Source of the DNA: Archangium sp.
GTDB taxonomy: Bacteria > Myxococcota > Myxococcia > Myxococcales > Myxococcaceae
NCBI GenBank assembly: GCA_030695565.1
Contig: JAUYRZ010000034.1
Location: forward strand, 1 to 64,000
Direction: 5' to 3'
DNA: 64,000 nt
The notes below the pieces were generated by a model. It saw only the letters and a program-made list of their open reading frames with translations. It did no database searches and was not told the DNA's origin. Shown piece after piece: positions 44,061-55,236 of this stretch; position 1 is the first letter of the stretch, and the number at the start of each line of letters is the position of its first letter. The position numbers and the translations under genes were made by a program.

Positions 44061-45461
44061 ATGCTCCGCCTCGCCTCTGCCGCAGCGCTGCTGTTCGCCG
44101 GTGCTGCTCACGCCTTCTGTGGTTTCTACGTCTCCAGCGCCGGAGCCGACCTCTTCAACGACGCCAGCATGGTGGTGCTGATGCGCGATGGCACCCGCAC
44201 CGTGCTCTCGATGCAGAACAACTACCGCGGCCCGACTCAAGACTTTGCCCTGGTCATCCCAGTGCCGGTCATCTTGAAGAAGGAGAACGTCAAGACGCTC
44301 CCCAAAGAGGTCTTCACGCGCATCGACACCCTCGCCTCACCGCGCCTGGTGGAAGACTACGAGCCCGGTCAGTGCCCGCCCCCGCCGCCCATGACCGTGC
44401 CCTCCCCCTCGTCAGCGGACATGGAGGGCGGCATGCCCCGCGATCTCGGCGTGAAGGTCGAGGCGAAGTTCGACGTGGCTGAGTACGAGATCGTGATCCT
44501 CTCCGCGAAAGACGCGCTGGGTCTCGACATCTGGCTCAAGGAGAACAAGTACAAGGTGCCCGCCAACGCGGCGCCGCTCCTCAAGCCGTACGTGGACACC
44601 AACTGGAAGTTCTTCGTGGCCCGCGTCAACGCCAAGAAGGTCACCTTCGTCGACGGCCAGGCGGTGCTCTCGCCGCTGCGCTTCTTCTACGACTCCGAGA
44701 AGTTCGAGCTGCCGGTGCGCCTGGGCCTGGTGAACAGCGGCGGCACGCAAGACCTCATCGTGCACGTCATCGCGAAGACCCGCTACGAGCTGGCCAACCG
44801 CAAGAACGTGATGATGCCCACCAACGTTCAGCTCACCGAGGCTGCCATGCCGGTGTTCGGCGGCTTCTACGCCGAGCTGCTCGAGCGCACCTTCAAGGCG
44901 AACGAAGGCGCGGCGGTGACGGAGTTCGCGTGGAAAGGCGCGTTGCCCCCGCCGCAGGTGATGCTGGGCGGCGGCATCTACGGCGTGACGTGCGACCCCT
45001 GCCCGCCCCCCGAACCGGTCGATGATCCGCTGGCGAAGTACCTCGGCGCCGACGCGATCCCCGGCCTCAAGACCGACGAAGACATCGCGAAGTTCGCGCG
45101 CGAGGCGACGGTGACCCGCGTTCACCTTCGCTACGGCAAAGACAGCCTCACCGACGACCTGGTGTTCAAGGCCGCAGCGCCCATCGCGGGCGGCATTCCC
45201 GAGATGCCGAAGACCGGTGCCGCGAAAGAGAACCGCTTCCAGGGCCGCTACATCGTCAAGCGGCCGTTCAATCAGAACCAGTGCTACCGCTACTGGGGTG
45301 GTGGCGGCGCGGCGTCGAATGGCTTCGTGCCGGTGCAGACCTCGCTCGCCGGTACGCAGGGCACCCAGGCGGCCTCCACCAAGATGACCGCACCCTTCTC
45401 GAGCTACCTGAAGAGCGACGTGCCTGAGCTGGGCCTGCTCGCACCGAAGAAGAAGAAGTAG
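44061..45461 (+). CDS. DUF2330 family exported protein
   Basis: 466 aa. Signal peptide (AGAAHAFCGFYV) followed by the typical DUF2330 opening: a Cys, VSSAGADLFNDASMVVLMRDG and YRGPTQDFALVIPVP. About 440 residues of mixed alpha/beta end in a Lys-rich tail. The family is common in myxobacteria; its function is unknown. AGGAGA precedes the ATG by 5 bases. Ends 6 bases from the convergent debranching enzyme gene. Confidence 0.85.
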   Translation: MLRLASAAALLFAGAAHAFCGFYVSSAGADLFNDASMVVLMRDGTRTVLSMQNNYRGPTQDFALVIPVPVILKKENVKTLPKEVFTRIDTLASPRLVEDYEPGQCPPPPPMTVPSPSSADMEGGMPRDLGVKVEAKFDVAEYEIVILSAKDALGLDIWLKENKYKVPANAAPLLKPYVDTNWKFFVARVNAKKVTFVDGQAVLSPLRFFYDSEKFELPVRLGLVNSGGTQDLIVHVIAKTRYELANRKNVMMPTNVQLTEAAMPVFGGFYAELLERTFKANEGAAVTEFAWKGALPPPQVMLGGGIYGVTCDPCPPPEPVDDPLAKYLGADAIPGLKTDEDIAKFAREATVTRVHLRYGKDSLTDDLVFKAAAPIAGGIPEMPKTGAAKENRFQGRYIVKRPFNQNQCYRYWGGGGAASNGFVPVQTSLAGTQGTQAASTKMTAPFSSYLKSDVPELGLLAPKKKK

Positions 45462-45467
45462 CTCAGT

Positions 45468-47633
45468 TCACTTGATGGCGATGATCTGCACGTCGCCCGA
45501 ACGCCGCAGCACCCGGATGCCGACGTCGAGTTCGTGCCGCTCGAGCAAGACGTCGATGCTCGCCTCGCCCACCTTCAGGTTGCTGATGCGAACCCACGGC
45601 AAGAAGTCGGGCAGCATCGAACGTTCGAAGAGCAGCTGCTGCTGCGGCGCGCGAATGAGCATGCCCAGCGAGCTCTGCAGGAGCATGTAGACCGCCGCCG
45701 CGGCCCACGCCTGGGGTGCACAGGCCACCGGGTAGCGGGTCGGCCCTTCTGCGGGCCGGCGCGTGAAGCCACAGACCAGCTCGGGCACGCGGGTCAGGTC
45801 GACGAACTGGCTCAGGTCGAACAGGCCCTTGAACAACGCCGTCGCCGCATCCGTGGAGCCATAGTTCGCGAAGCCGCGCGCGATGAGCGCGTTGTCGTGC
45901 GGCCACACGGAGCCGTTGTGGTAGCTCATCGGGTTGTAGCGCCGCTGATTGGTTCCCAACGTGCGCACACCCCACCCCGAGAACATGTCTTCGCCCATCA
46001 GGGTGGCCACCGTGCGCGACGCGTGTTCGGGGCTGGCGATGTTGCCGAACAAGCAGTGGCCCGCGTTCGAAGAGCGCACCTCGCAGGGCCGCTTCTGACC
46101 GTCGAGCGCGATGACGTAGGTGCCCAGCTCCTCCGACCAGAACTTCTCTTCGAAACGCACGCGCAAACTCTCGGCCTGGGTTCTCAACGTACGGGCATGC
46201 TCTTCATGGCCCAGCAGGTGAGCCAGCTCGGCGGCGCGGCGTTTGGCCTGGTAGACGTAGGCCTGCACCTCGCACAAGGCGATGGGCGGCTCGGCCATCT
46301 CGCCGCTCGCGTGAAACACCGAGTCGTGGGAGTCCTTCCAGCCCTGCTGCGCGAGGCCTTCGGGGGTGTGCCGCATGTATTCGACGAAGCCGTCTTGATC
46401 GCGATCGCCGTAGGTATCGATCCACCGCAAGGCGAGCACGATCTGCGGCCAGATCGATTCGATGAGCGCCCGATCGCCGGTGCGCTCGTAATAGGCGCCC
46501 GCCAGCAACACGAAGAGCGGCGTGCTGTCGATGCTGCCGTAGTAGCGGCCGAACGGAATCTCTCCCAGCGCGGCCATCTCTCCGCGCCTCGTCTCGTGGA
46601 GAATCTTGCCGGGCTCGGAGTCTTGCAGCGCGTTGGTCTCGGTCGCCTGGTTGGCGGCCAGAAAACCGAGCACCCCGCGGGCCACGCTGGGATCGAGCCA
46701 GAGCATCTGCAGCGCGGTGATGATGCCGTCGCGGCCGAAGACGGTGCTGAACCAGGGCACACCCGCGTACGGGTAGAGCCCGTGCGTGGTCTGGGTGAGC
46801 ATCATGCTCAGGTCCGATGAAGAGCGGGCGAGCCACGTATTGAAGCGTTCATTGCCGGTGGTGATCTCGGGCCGGCGCGCACGCCCCTCCGCCAGCATGT
46901 TGGAGGCCGCGCCCAGCGCATGGTCGTACGCGAGCCCCTGCCTTCGCACCTCGCCCAGCTCACAGCTCACCGTGCAGTAGATCGTCTCCGAGGTCTGCGG
47001 CCCCAGCATCAGCTCGAAGGTCAGCTCGGTGCCGTCGATGTGCTGCGGTTTGGGAAAACACTCGATGGTGGTCTGCCGGTGCGTGCCGTCGAGCCCGTCG
47101 TACCCGAGCACCAGCACACCCTCCCGGGCCACCGGGTCGAGCAGCTTGCCGCGGCGGGGCCGGGCGGTGCCGCGCACCTCGAAGATGTCGGCGAAGTCGG
47201 CGGAGAACCGCATGCTCAGCTTGAGCGTCACCGGGTCGAGGCCGTGATTGGTCAGCCGCAGCCGCTCGAAGCACGAGCCCCTGAAGAGAAACTTCGACCT
47301 GAACAAGTGCAGGATGTCGCGGCGGAAGACCGAGTCTTCACTCACGCGGATGTCGGGGTTGGTGAGGTCGACCACCAGCAGGTCGTTCTGATCTCTCACG
47401 GTCGAGCTGAGCAGCAGGGGCCGCCTGCCGTTGACGCGCAGCTCGAGCCGCGACAGGTAGCGCGTGCCCTCGTGGTAGATGCCCTGCTCGCCCAGCCCCA
47501 GCGGCACCACGTCGCCGAAGTCGTCGAAGATGGCGAAGGTCTCCTCGTCTTTCAGGACGCGGGTTCGCCCGTCAGCCCGGGAGGAGGTGGCGAGGATGTA
47601 ATAATGATCCTGGACGCGGATGACCTCTTCCAT
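45468..47633 (-). CDS. Glycogen-debranching-type amylo-alpha-1,6-glucosidase
   Basis: 721 aa. The N-terminal beta-sandwich (GDE_N-like; FAIFDDFGDVVPLGLGEQGIYHEGTRY) caps an (alpha/alpha)6 barrel of the GH63/GDE type. Barrel motifs include QGWKDSHDSV and YHNGSVWPHDNALIARGF, and FGRDGIITALQMLWLDP. It should remove alpha-1,6 branches from glucans. Last gene of the trehalose/glucan operon from 52219, right after a GT4. No signal peptide, so cytoplasmic. Confidence 0.85.
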   Translation of the reverse strand: MEEVIRVQDHYYILATSSRADGRTRVLKDEETFAIFDDFGDVVPLGLGEQGIYHEGTRYLSRLELRVNGRRPLLLSSTVRDQNDLLVVDLTNPDIRVSEDSVFRRDILHLFRSKFLFRGSCFERLRLTNHGLDPVTLKLSMRFSADFADIFEVRGTARPRRGKLLDPVAREGVLVLGYDGLDGTHRQTTIECFPKPQHIDGTELTFELMLGPQTSETIYCTVSCELGEVRRQGLAYDHALGAASNMLAEGRARRPEITTGNERFNTWLARSSSDLSMMLTQTTHGLYPYAGVPWFSTVFGRDGIITALQMLWLDPSVARGVLGFLAANQATETNALQDSEPGKILHETRRGEMAALGEIPFGRYYGSIDSTPLFVLLAGAYYERTGDRALIESIWPQIVLALRWIDTYGDRDQDGFVEYMRHTPEGLAQQGWKDSHDSVFHASGEMAEPPIALCEVQAYVYQAKRRAAELAHLLGHEEHARTLRTQAESLRVRFEEKFWSEELGTYVIALDGQKRPCEVRSSNAGHCLFGNIASPEHASRTVATLMGEDMFSGWGVRTLGTNQRRYNPMSYHNGSVWPHDNALIARGFANYGSTDAATALFKGLFDLSQFVDLTRVPELVCGFTRRPAEGPTRYPVACAPQAWAAAAVYMLLQSSLGMLIRAPQQQLLFERSMLPDFLPWVRISNLKVGEASIDVLLERHELDVGIRVLRRSGDVQIIAIK

Positions 47634-47645
47634 GGCGCACGCCTT

Positions 47646-48740
47646 TCACTCGGTGGCTTCGGCTTGCAGAACTGCATCCACACCCGTGCTCGTGCCGTTG
47701 CGGCTCAGGTACCGATGCTGGCGTCTGACCCGCTCGTAGGCCTTGAGGTAGTCACGTGCCATTCGGCCAGAGACGAAGCGCTGGTCGAACGACGCGCGGC
47801 ACCTGCGGCGATCGATTTCGGGCACGCGTTTCACCGCGTCGACCGCGGCGTCGATCGAGTCGACCACGAAGCCCGTCACGCCTGCTTCGATCACCTCGGG
47901 CACCGACCCGTGCCGCCAGGCGATGACCGGCGTGCCGCACGCGAGTGCTTCGATCATCACCAGGCCGAAGGGTTCAGACCAGTCGATGGGAAAGAGCAGC
48001 GCGTACGCCTCGCCGAGGAACGTGTCCTTGGACTCGCCGCCGATCTCTCCGATGAACTCGACCGACGCGCCGTCGAGCAGCGGCTCGATCACCCGCTTGA
48101 AATACTCAGCGTCTTTCGAATCGACCTTCGCGGCGATCCTCAGCGGCAGGCCGGCGCGGCGGGCGATCTCGATGGCCCGGTCGGGCCGCTTCTCGGGCGA
48201 GATGCGCCCCAGGAACGCGAGGTACGCGCCGGGCTGGGGCCTGAAGTGATGCAGGCCGGCGGGCAGGCCGTGGTGAATCGTCTTCTGCCAATTCACGAAC
48301 GGCAGCGGAACCCGCTGCGAGTCCGAGATGGAGATCAACGGAACCTCGTCGAACTCCCGATAGAAGGGCACCAGGTCGGGCCCCTCGAGGCTGCCGTGCA
48401 GGGTGGTGACGTGCGGAACGTTGAGCCGCCGCGCCATGGGCAGGTGCAGGCAGTCGACGTGGTAGTGAATGACGTCGAAGCGGTTCGCCTGGTCGGCGAC
48501 CTGCTCGAGCTCCAACAGCTGGTGAACGAGTTGATCCTTGCAGCCGGTGTCCAGCCGCAGGGCTCGTTTGCAGGGCGCGATCAGCCGTGCGGCCGTCTGC
48601 GAATCACCGCTGGCGAACAAGGTGACGTCGTGCCCCAACCGAACGAGCTCTTCGGTCAAATACGAGACGACTCGCTCGGTCCCGCCGTACAACTTCGGCG
48701 GCACACTCTCGAACAACGGCGCTACTTGCGCGATTCTCAT
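47646..48740 (-). CDS. Glycosyltransferase family 4
   Basis: 364 aa, GT-B fold. The N-terminal acceptor lobe begins MRIAQVAPLFESVPPKLYGG, typical of the glucan-type GT4 that travels with debranching enzymes. The donor lobe has GRISPEKRPDRAIEIARRA and the E-x7-E motif EPFGLVMIEALACGTPVI. It probably adds glucose units to an alpha-glucan or glycolipid acceptor. Strong GGGGGGAGG Shine-Dalgarno precedes the ATG. An inverted repeat lies in the 62-base gap from marR. 12 bases separate it from the debranching enzyme. Confidence 0.85.
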   Translation of the reverse strand: MRIAQVAPLFESVPPKLYGGTERVVSYLTEELVRLGHDVTLFASGDSQTAARLIAPCKRALRLDTGCKDQLVHQLLELEQVADQANRFDVIHYHVDCLHLPMARRLNVPHVTTLHGSLEGPDLVPFYREFDEVPLISISDSQRVPLPFVNWQKTIHHGLPAGLHHFRPQPGAYLAFLGRISPEKRPDRAIEIARRAGLPLRIAAKVDSKDAEYFKRVIEPLLDGASVEFIGEIGGESKDTFLGEAYALLFPIDWSEPFGLVMIEALACGTPVIAWRHGSVPEVIEAGVTGFVVDSIDAAVDAVKRVPEIDRRRCRASFDQRFVSGRMARDYLKAYERVRRQHRYLSRNGTSTGVDAVLQAEATE

Positions 48741-48759
48741 TTCGCCTCCCCCCGCTTCC

Positions 48760-48784
48760 GTTCCCTAGAGTTAATGAGGGGAAC
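48760..48784. promoter_or_regulatory. Inverted repeat between marR and the GT4 gene
   Basis: GTTCCC, 13 bases, GGGAAC. It sits 19 bases after the marR stop and 20 before the GT4 start. It could be a partial terminator lowering expression of the last two genes, or an operator. Sequence unlike the otsA-clcA palindrome. Confidence 0.35.
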
Positions 48785-48802
48785 CGACGCGCGCGCAGGC
48801 AG

Positions 48803-49261
48803 CTACCGGTCGAGCTTCCGGGTGAGATCTTCAGAGAGCAATCGAAGCACGCGCTTGGCCCTGTTCACCGCGGGCGGGCCCGCTTTGGAGATCAGCTGCG
48901 CCACCGAATGTTCGACGGTGCCGGCAGTGGGGCGATCGAGCACCCGGCCTTTGGCGGTGAGGCTCAGCGCCACACGCCGTTGATCCCCCGCCTGGCGCCG
49001 CCCGGTCACCAGGCCCTTCTTGATCAACCGGCCCAGGCTCACCGAGACGGTGCCGCGATCGAGGTGGAGCACCGACGCGAGCTGCGTGGCGTTCATGCCG
49101 GGGTACTTGCCGATACAACGCAAGAAGAGCCGCTGCTGCGCGGTGACGCCCAGCGTGCGGTCCATCTGCGACGACATGCGCTCCAGGGCGTGGTTGAGCT
49201 CCCAGAGGTGCTGCATGAAGTCGAGCGGACCTTCGAGGGGGAAGGTGGGCTGCTCCTTCAC
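48803..49261 (-). CDS. MarR-family transcription regulator
   Basis: 152 aa. Winged HTH: the recognition helix is in DRGTVSVSLGRLIKKGLV, and the wing is DQRRVALSLTAKGR. N- and C-terminal helices form the dimer. It should repress until a ligand (phenolic or metabolite) binds. It sits inside the trehalose/glucan operon, overlapping otsB by 4 bases. The perfect palindrome upstream of otsA is its most likely operator (inference). Confidence 0.85.
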   Translation of the reverse strand: MKEQPTFPLEGPLDFMQHLWELNHALERMSSQMDRTLGVTAQQRLFLRCIGKYPGMNATQLASVLHLDRGTVSVSLGRLIKKGLVTGRRQAGDQRRVALSLTAKGRVLDRPTAGTVEHSVAQLISKAGPPAVNRAKRVLRLLSEDLTRKLDR

Positions 49262-50010
49262 GGCGCGCCCTCCTTGAGGCTGATCAGCCGCTGCAACAAG
49301 CCGTCGATCTCTTTCTGGCTGGGCAGAAAGTAGTCGGCCGCCGACGCGGGCGAACGCCCCACCCGGATGCAGATGATGCGCTCGGGTTGGCGCAGGTCGA
49401 ACACGTCTTCATCGGTGACGTCGTCGCCCACGTAGAGCGCCACTTCGGCCTTCGAGCGCGCGCACAGCTCGAGCATCGCGTCGCCCTTGTCGGGTGCGCC
49501 GGGCGGCACCACGTTGATCACGCTCTTGCCGCCGATCGCCCGCAGCGGCCGGGTCAGCTTGCCCAACACCCGCGTGATGGCCCGTTGGGCCGCGGCAGGG
49601 TGGCGCGATCGCCGGTAGTGCACGGTCAACGAGAGGCCCTTGTCCTCCAGCTCGAGGCCGGGGGTCTTCGCCACCAACGAGGTGAGGCGCACGCGCGCTT
49701 CGTCGAGCTCGACCGCGCCGGTGGCCGCACGCGCCCCGCCCTCGATGCCGTGGTTGCCCACCACGTACTTCACCTTCGCCCGGTCGAGCCGGGTGGCCAC
49801 GTCAGCCCGGGCACGCCCGGAGATGACCGCGGTGGGAAAGAGCTGGCACACCCTCGAGAAGAGCGCGCAGGTCTCGGGGCGCATGCCCGCCTCTTGCCGG
49901 CCGCGCACGATGGGCGCCAGCGTGCCGTCGAAGTCGAAGGCCAGCAGCGGGCGGGCGCGCGTCAGGCGGGAGAGCACCTCGGCCTGTCTGGCAAGCAGCA
50001 CGTTTTTCAT
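49258..50010 (-). CDS. otsB: Trehalose-6-phosphate phosphatase
   Basis: 250 aa, HAD superfamily. DFDGTLAPIV supplies the nucleophile Asp pair, VISGRARADV the Ser/Arg motif, KGDAM the Lys motif, and YVGDDVTDEDVF the metal Asp pair. It turns trehalose-6-phosphate into trehalose after OtsA. 13 bases follow the otsA stop. The marR start overlaps its end. Confidence 0.92.
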   Translation of the reverse strand: MKNVLLARQAEVLSRLTRARPLLAFDFDGTLAPIVRGRQEAGMRPETCALFSRVCQLFPTAVISGRARADVATRLDRAKVKYVVGNHGIEGGARAATGAVELDEARVRLTSLVAKTPGLELEDKGLSLTVHYRRSRHPAAAQRAITRVLGKLTRPLRAIGGKSVINVVPPGAPDKGDAMLELCARSKAEVALYVGDDVTDEDVFDLRQPERIICIRVGRSPASAADYFLPSQKEIDGLLQRLISLKEGAP

Positions 50011-50023
50011 AGAGGCGCGGAGT

Positions 50024-52219
<2,196 letters not shown>

Positions 52220-52240
52220 GATCGGGGCTTACCTCAGACT

Positions 52241-52256
52241 TGTTGGATATCCAACA
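52241..52256. promoter_or_regulatory. Perfect 16-bp palindrome, probable MarR operator
   Basis: TGTTGGATATCCAACA is identical to its reverse complement. It lies 21 bases upstream of the otsA start (minus) and 46 upstream of the clcA start (plus), so one bound dimer could control both directions. Size and symmetry suit a MarR dimer, and a MarR gene is in the otsA operon. Binding is inferred. Confidence 0.6.
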
Positions 52257-52302
52257 GATGCCGTGCTACCTGTCTTCGTTGATGCGAAGTGAGCGCGCCT
52301 CC

Positions 52303-54519
52303 ATGAACGACCAGATCAGGGTGGTATGGCAACGCGCCAGGGCCGACGCGTCTCGCGCAAGGGAGCGGGCCTCTGCCCTGCTGCGCAAACACCTGCCCGC
52401 CGAGTCGCAGCACCTGTTCGCGCTGACCATCGCCGTGGGTGTGGTGTGCGGCTTCGTCGCGGTGGCCTTTCACCTCGGCATCCAGGCGGCAGAGTCCTTC
52501 CTCATCGAGCGCGCGTTGACTGCGCCGGGCGGCAGTTGGATGGCCTGGACCATCGTGACGCCCACCCTGGGTGGGCTGCTCGCTGGCGTGTTGCTCACCT
52601 ACGTGGTGCCGGGCGCTCGGGGCTCGGGCATCCCGCAGGTCAAGAAGGCGTTCGCGCTCGAGGGCGGCCGGGTTCGGTTTCGCGACGCCTTCGGCAAGTT
52701 CTGGCTGTCCATCCTGCAGATCGGTTCGGGCGCGTCGTTGGGCCGCGAAGGGCCCACGGTGCAGATCTGCGCGGGCGCCACCAGCCTGCTGGCCCGGGCG
52801 ACCTCGCTGCCGGCGAAGAACATGCGGCGGCTGTTGCCCGTGGGCGTGGCGGCCGGCATCGCCGCGGCCTTCAACGCGCCCATCGCCGCGGTGACCTTCA
52901 CCATCGAAGAGATCGTCGGCTCGCTCGATCACGCCGTGCTCTCGGGCGTGGTGGTGGCCGCCGCGCTGGCCGCCGTGATCGAACGAGGTGTGCTCGGGGT
53001 GCACCCGGTGATCGCCGTGCAGCAGGTGTACGGGCTCGATCACCCGTCTTCCCTGTTCTCCTACGCGCTGCTGGGCGTGGCCGGAGGGCTGGTCTCGGTG
53101 GCCTTCACCGACTCGCTCCTCAAGTTGAGGCTGGGCTTCCGCAAGTCGACCAGGCTGCCCGTCTGGGCTCAGCCCGCGGTGGGGGGTCTGGTCACCGGCG
53201 TGCTCGCGGTCGTGGTGCTCCGGTTTCTGGGCACCACCGGCGTCACGGGCGGCGGCTACGAGACGCTCGGCAAGGCACTCGCCGGCCAGCTGGGCCTCAA
53301 GGCGTTGTTGGCGCTGTGCCTGGTGAAGATGGTGGCCACCGCCTTTTCGTATTCCAGCGGGGGCGCAGGCGGCATCTTCGCGCCTTCACTCTTCATCGGA
53401 GCGATGCTCGGCGGCGCGGTCGGGTACCTCGACGTGGCGATGTTCCAGCACGAAGAGCGTCAGCTCGGGGCCTTCGCGCTGGTGGGCATGGGCGCCGTCT
53501 TCGCGGGGGTGGTGCGCGCGCCCATCACCTCGGTGTTGATCATCTTCGAGATGACCGGCGGCTATGGCCTGGTGCTGCCCCTGATGCTGGCGAACATGAC
53601 CTCCTACGTGCTCGCGCGCCGGCTGCGCCCGGTGCCGATCTACGAAGCGCTGCTCGAGCAAGACGGGGTGGTGCTGCCCCACGCCACGCCCCGGTTGCAC
53701 GCGCTGGAGCAGCTCACGGTGCGCGAGGCGATGACCTCCGAGGTGGTCTCGGTCAACGCCCACGACACCGCGGAGCAGGCGCGCGCCGCGTTGGCCGGCA
53801 GGAGCTTCGAGCTGGTGCCCGTCATCCAGGCCAGCGGTGCCATCGTGGGTGCGGTCTCGTTGTTCGCGCTGCGTCAGGCCCCCCCGACCGCGCTCATGTC
53901 GGCCTTGATGCACGAGGCCCAGACCATCTTCGCTGACCTGCCGCTGTCCCGCGCGGTGGTGCGCATGAACGACGCGGGCGCAAGGCAGCTCCTGGTGCTC
54001 GACGAGAGCACCGGCTCGCGGCTGGTGGGCATGCTGAGCCTCACCGACCTCGTGCGCGCGCACGCCCGCGCTGCGGGCACCGTTCAGTCGCCCCGGGCCG
54101 TGGGGCTTTCAGGGTTGAGTGAGCTGAGGGCGACCGATCTGGCCACCTCGAGCCCGGTGGTCTCCGGCAGCACGCCCCTCGACGAGCTGGTGAGCAGCCT
54201 GGGCGCGTCGCCCAGCGGCGCCGTGGTGGTGAGCGCCCGCGATGGCAAGACGACCGGGGTGGTGCTGCTCGAGCACGTGCGGGAGTTCCTGGGCGACGAG
54301 CAGCTCCAGCGCATGTTGGTGGCCGAAGACCTCATGCGGCCGCTGCCCGCCGTCGCCGAAGACGCGACGCTGGCCGAGGTGATCGCCTCGTGCGTGGAGC
54401 AAGACGCGCCCGCGTTGTGGGTGCGCACCACCACGCTGGGCGCGCAGCCTCAGCTGATCACCCGCAGCGCCCTGGGCCGGGTGTTGCTCGATTGGTACGC
54501 CAGGGAGGCGCGGGCATGA
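52303..54519 (+). CDS. ClC-type chloride channel/exchanger with CBS domains
   Basis: 738 aa from ATG 52303; an ATG 21 bases earlier and a frame from 52240 across the palindrome are less likely. ClC selectivity motifs are all present: GSGIPQVK, GREGPTV (gating Glu) and GGIFAPSLF. An FTIEEIVG pair supplies a candidate proton-transfer Glu, favouring H+/Cl- exchange. About 10-12 membrane segments (residues 40-440) are followed by cytoplasmic CBS-type repeats (REAMTSEVVSV, ATDLATSSPVVSGS, AEDLMRPLPAVAED) that may bind adenine nucleotides. The stop overlaps the Crp-type gene (ATGA). Confidence 0.88.
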   Translation: MNDQIRVVWQRARADASRARERASALLRKHLPAESQHLFALTIAVGVVCGFVAVAFHLGIQAAESFLIERALTAPGGSWMAWTIVTPTLGGLLAGVLLTYVVPGARGSGIPQVKKAFALEGGRVRFRDAFGKFWLSILQIGSGASLGREGPTVQICAGATSLLARATSLPAKNMRRLLPVGVAAGIAAAFNAPIAAVTFTIEEIVGSLDHAVLSGVVVAAALAAVIERGVLGVHPVIAVQQVYGLDHPSSLFSYALLGVAGGLVSVAFTDSLLKLRLGFRKSTRLPVWAQPAVGGLVTGVLAVVVLRFLGTTGVTGGGYETLGKALAGQLGLKALLALCLVKMVATAFSYSSGGAGGIFAPSLFIGAMLGGAVGYLDVAMFQHEERQLGAFALVGMGAVFAGVVRAPITSVLIIFEMTGGYGLVLPLMLANMTSYVLARRLRPVPIYEALLEQDGVVLPHATPRLHALEQLTVREAMTSEVVSVNAHDTAEQARAALAGRSFELVPVIQASGAIVGAVSLFALRQAPPTALMSALMHEAQTIFADLPLSRAVVRMNDAGARQLLVLDESTGSRLVGMLSLTDLVRAHARAAGTVQSPRAVGLSGLSELRATDLATSSPVVSGSTPLDELVSSLGASPSGAVVVSARDGKTTGVVLLEHVREFLGDEQLQRMLVAEDLMRPLPAVAEDATLAEVIASCVEQDAPALWVRTTTLGAQPQLITRSALGRVLLDWYAREARA

Positions 54520-55232
54520 GCGCGCCCCGAGCCCGAATCGCCGACCCCGAAGTGCTGGCTCACTTCGAAGCGGCGCCCCTCTTTCGCACCCTGACACCCG
54601 CAGAGCGCGCGGCGCTGGCCAGGCACACCCGGGTGGTCTCGTTGCGGGCGCACGGCGTGTTGTGGCGTGAAGGCGACGAGGCGACGCAGCTGGGTCTGGT
54701 GCTCCACGGCCGGGTGGCCATCGAACGCGCCAGCCTGCGCCGCCTGATGGTCGACGTGGCCGGCGAAGGTCAGCTGGTGGGCGAGGTGGCGCTCTCGCTG
54801 GGCGCCGCGTACCAGTTCGACGTGCGGTGTCTGCGCAAGGCCCGCGTGGCGTTGGTGCCGGCGCCCGCGCTGCACGACCTGATGGGCCGTCAGCCGGGTC
54901 TGGGTCTGGCGCTCGCTGCCACCCTCGGGCACGAGGTGCTGCGGTTGACCCGGCGCCTCGAGGCGCTCTCGGCCGGCAACGTGAGCCAGCGGCTGGCGCG
55001 GGTGCTGCTCGGGTTGACCGAACGGTTCGGCACGCCCTTCCCCGGCGGCACCTTGATGCCCGTGCGGCTGCGCCGGGAAGATCTGGCCGCGCTGGCCGCC
55101 ACCACGGTCGAGTCGGCCAGCAGGCAGATCAGCGCGTGGAAACGGCAGGGCGTGCTGGTGCCCCAGCCCGCCGGCTTTCTGGTGAAAGACTTTCGCGCGC
55201 TGCGCCTGCTCGGCGATCTGGTCGAGCCCTGA
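54516..55232 (+). CDS. Crp/Fnr-family transcription regulator
   Basis: 238 aa. The N-terminal cyclic-nucleotide-binding-like beta-roll spans about 20-135 (LGLVLHGRVAIERAS, GQLVGEVALSLG). No Fnr-type Cys cluster. The C-terminal winged HTH has LRREDLAALAATTVESASRQISAWKR-type helices (E and R of the recognition helix kept). Co-translated with the ClC gene, so it may link chloride/osmotic state to transcription. Ends 4 bases from the convergent lipoprotein gene. Confidence 0.88.
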   Translation: MSAPRARIADPEVLAHFEAAPLFRTLTPAERAALARHTRVVSLRAHGVLWREGDEATQLGLVLHGRVAIERASLRRLMVDVAGEGQLVGEVALSLGAAYQFDVRCLRKARVALVPAPALHDLMGRQPGLGLALAATLGHEVLRLTRRLEALSAGNVSQRLARVLLGLTERFGTPFPGGTLMPVRLRREDLAALAATTVESASRQISAWKRQGVLVPQPAGFLVKDFRALRLLGDLVEP

Positions 55233-55236
55233 AGGC

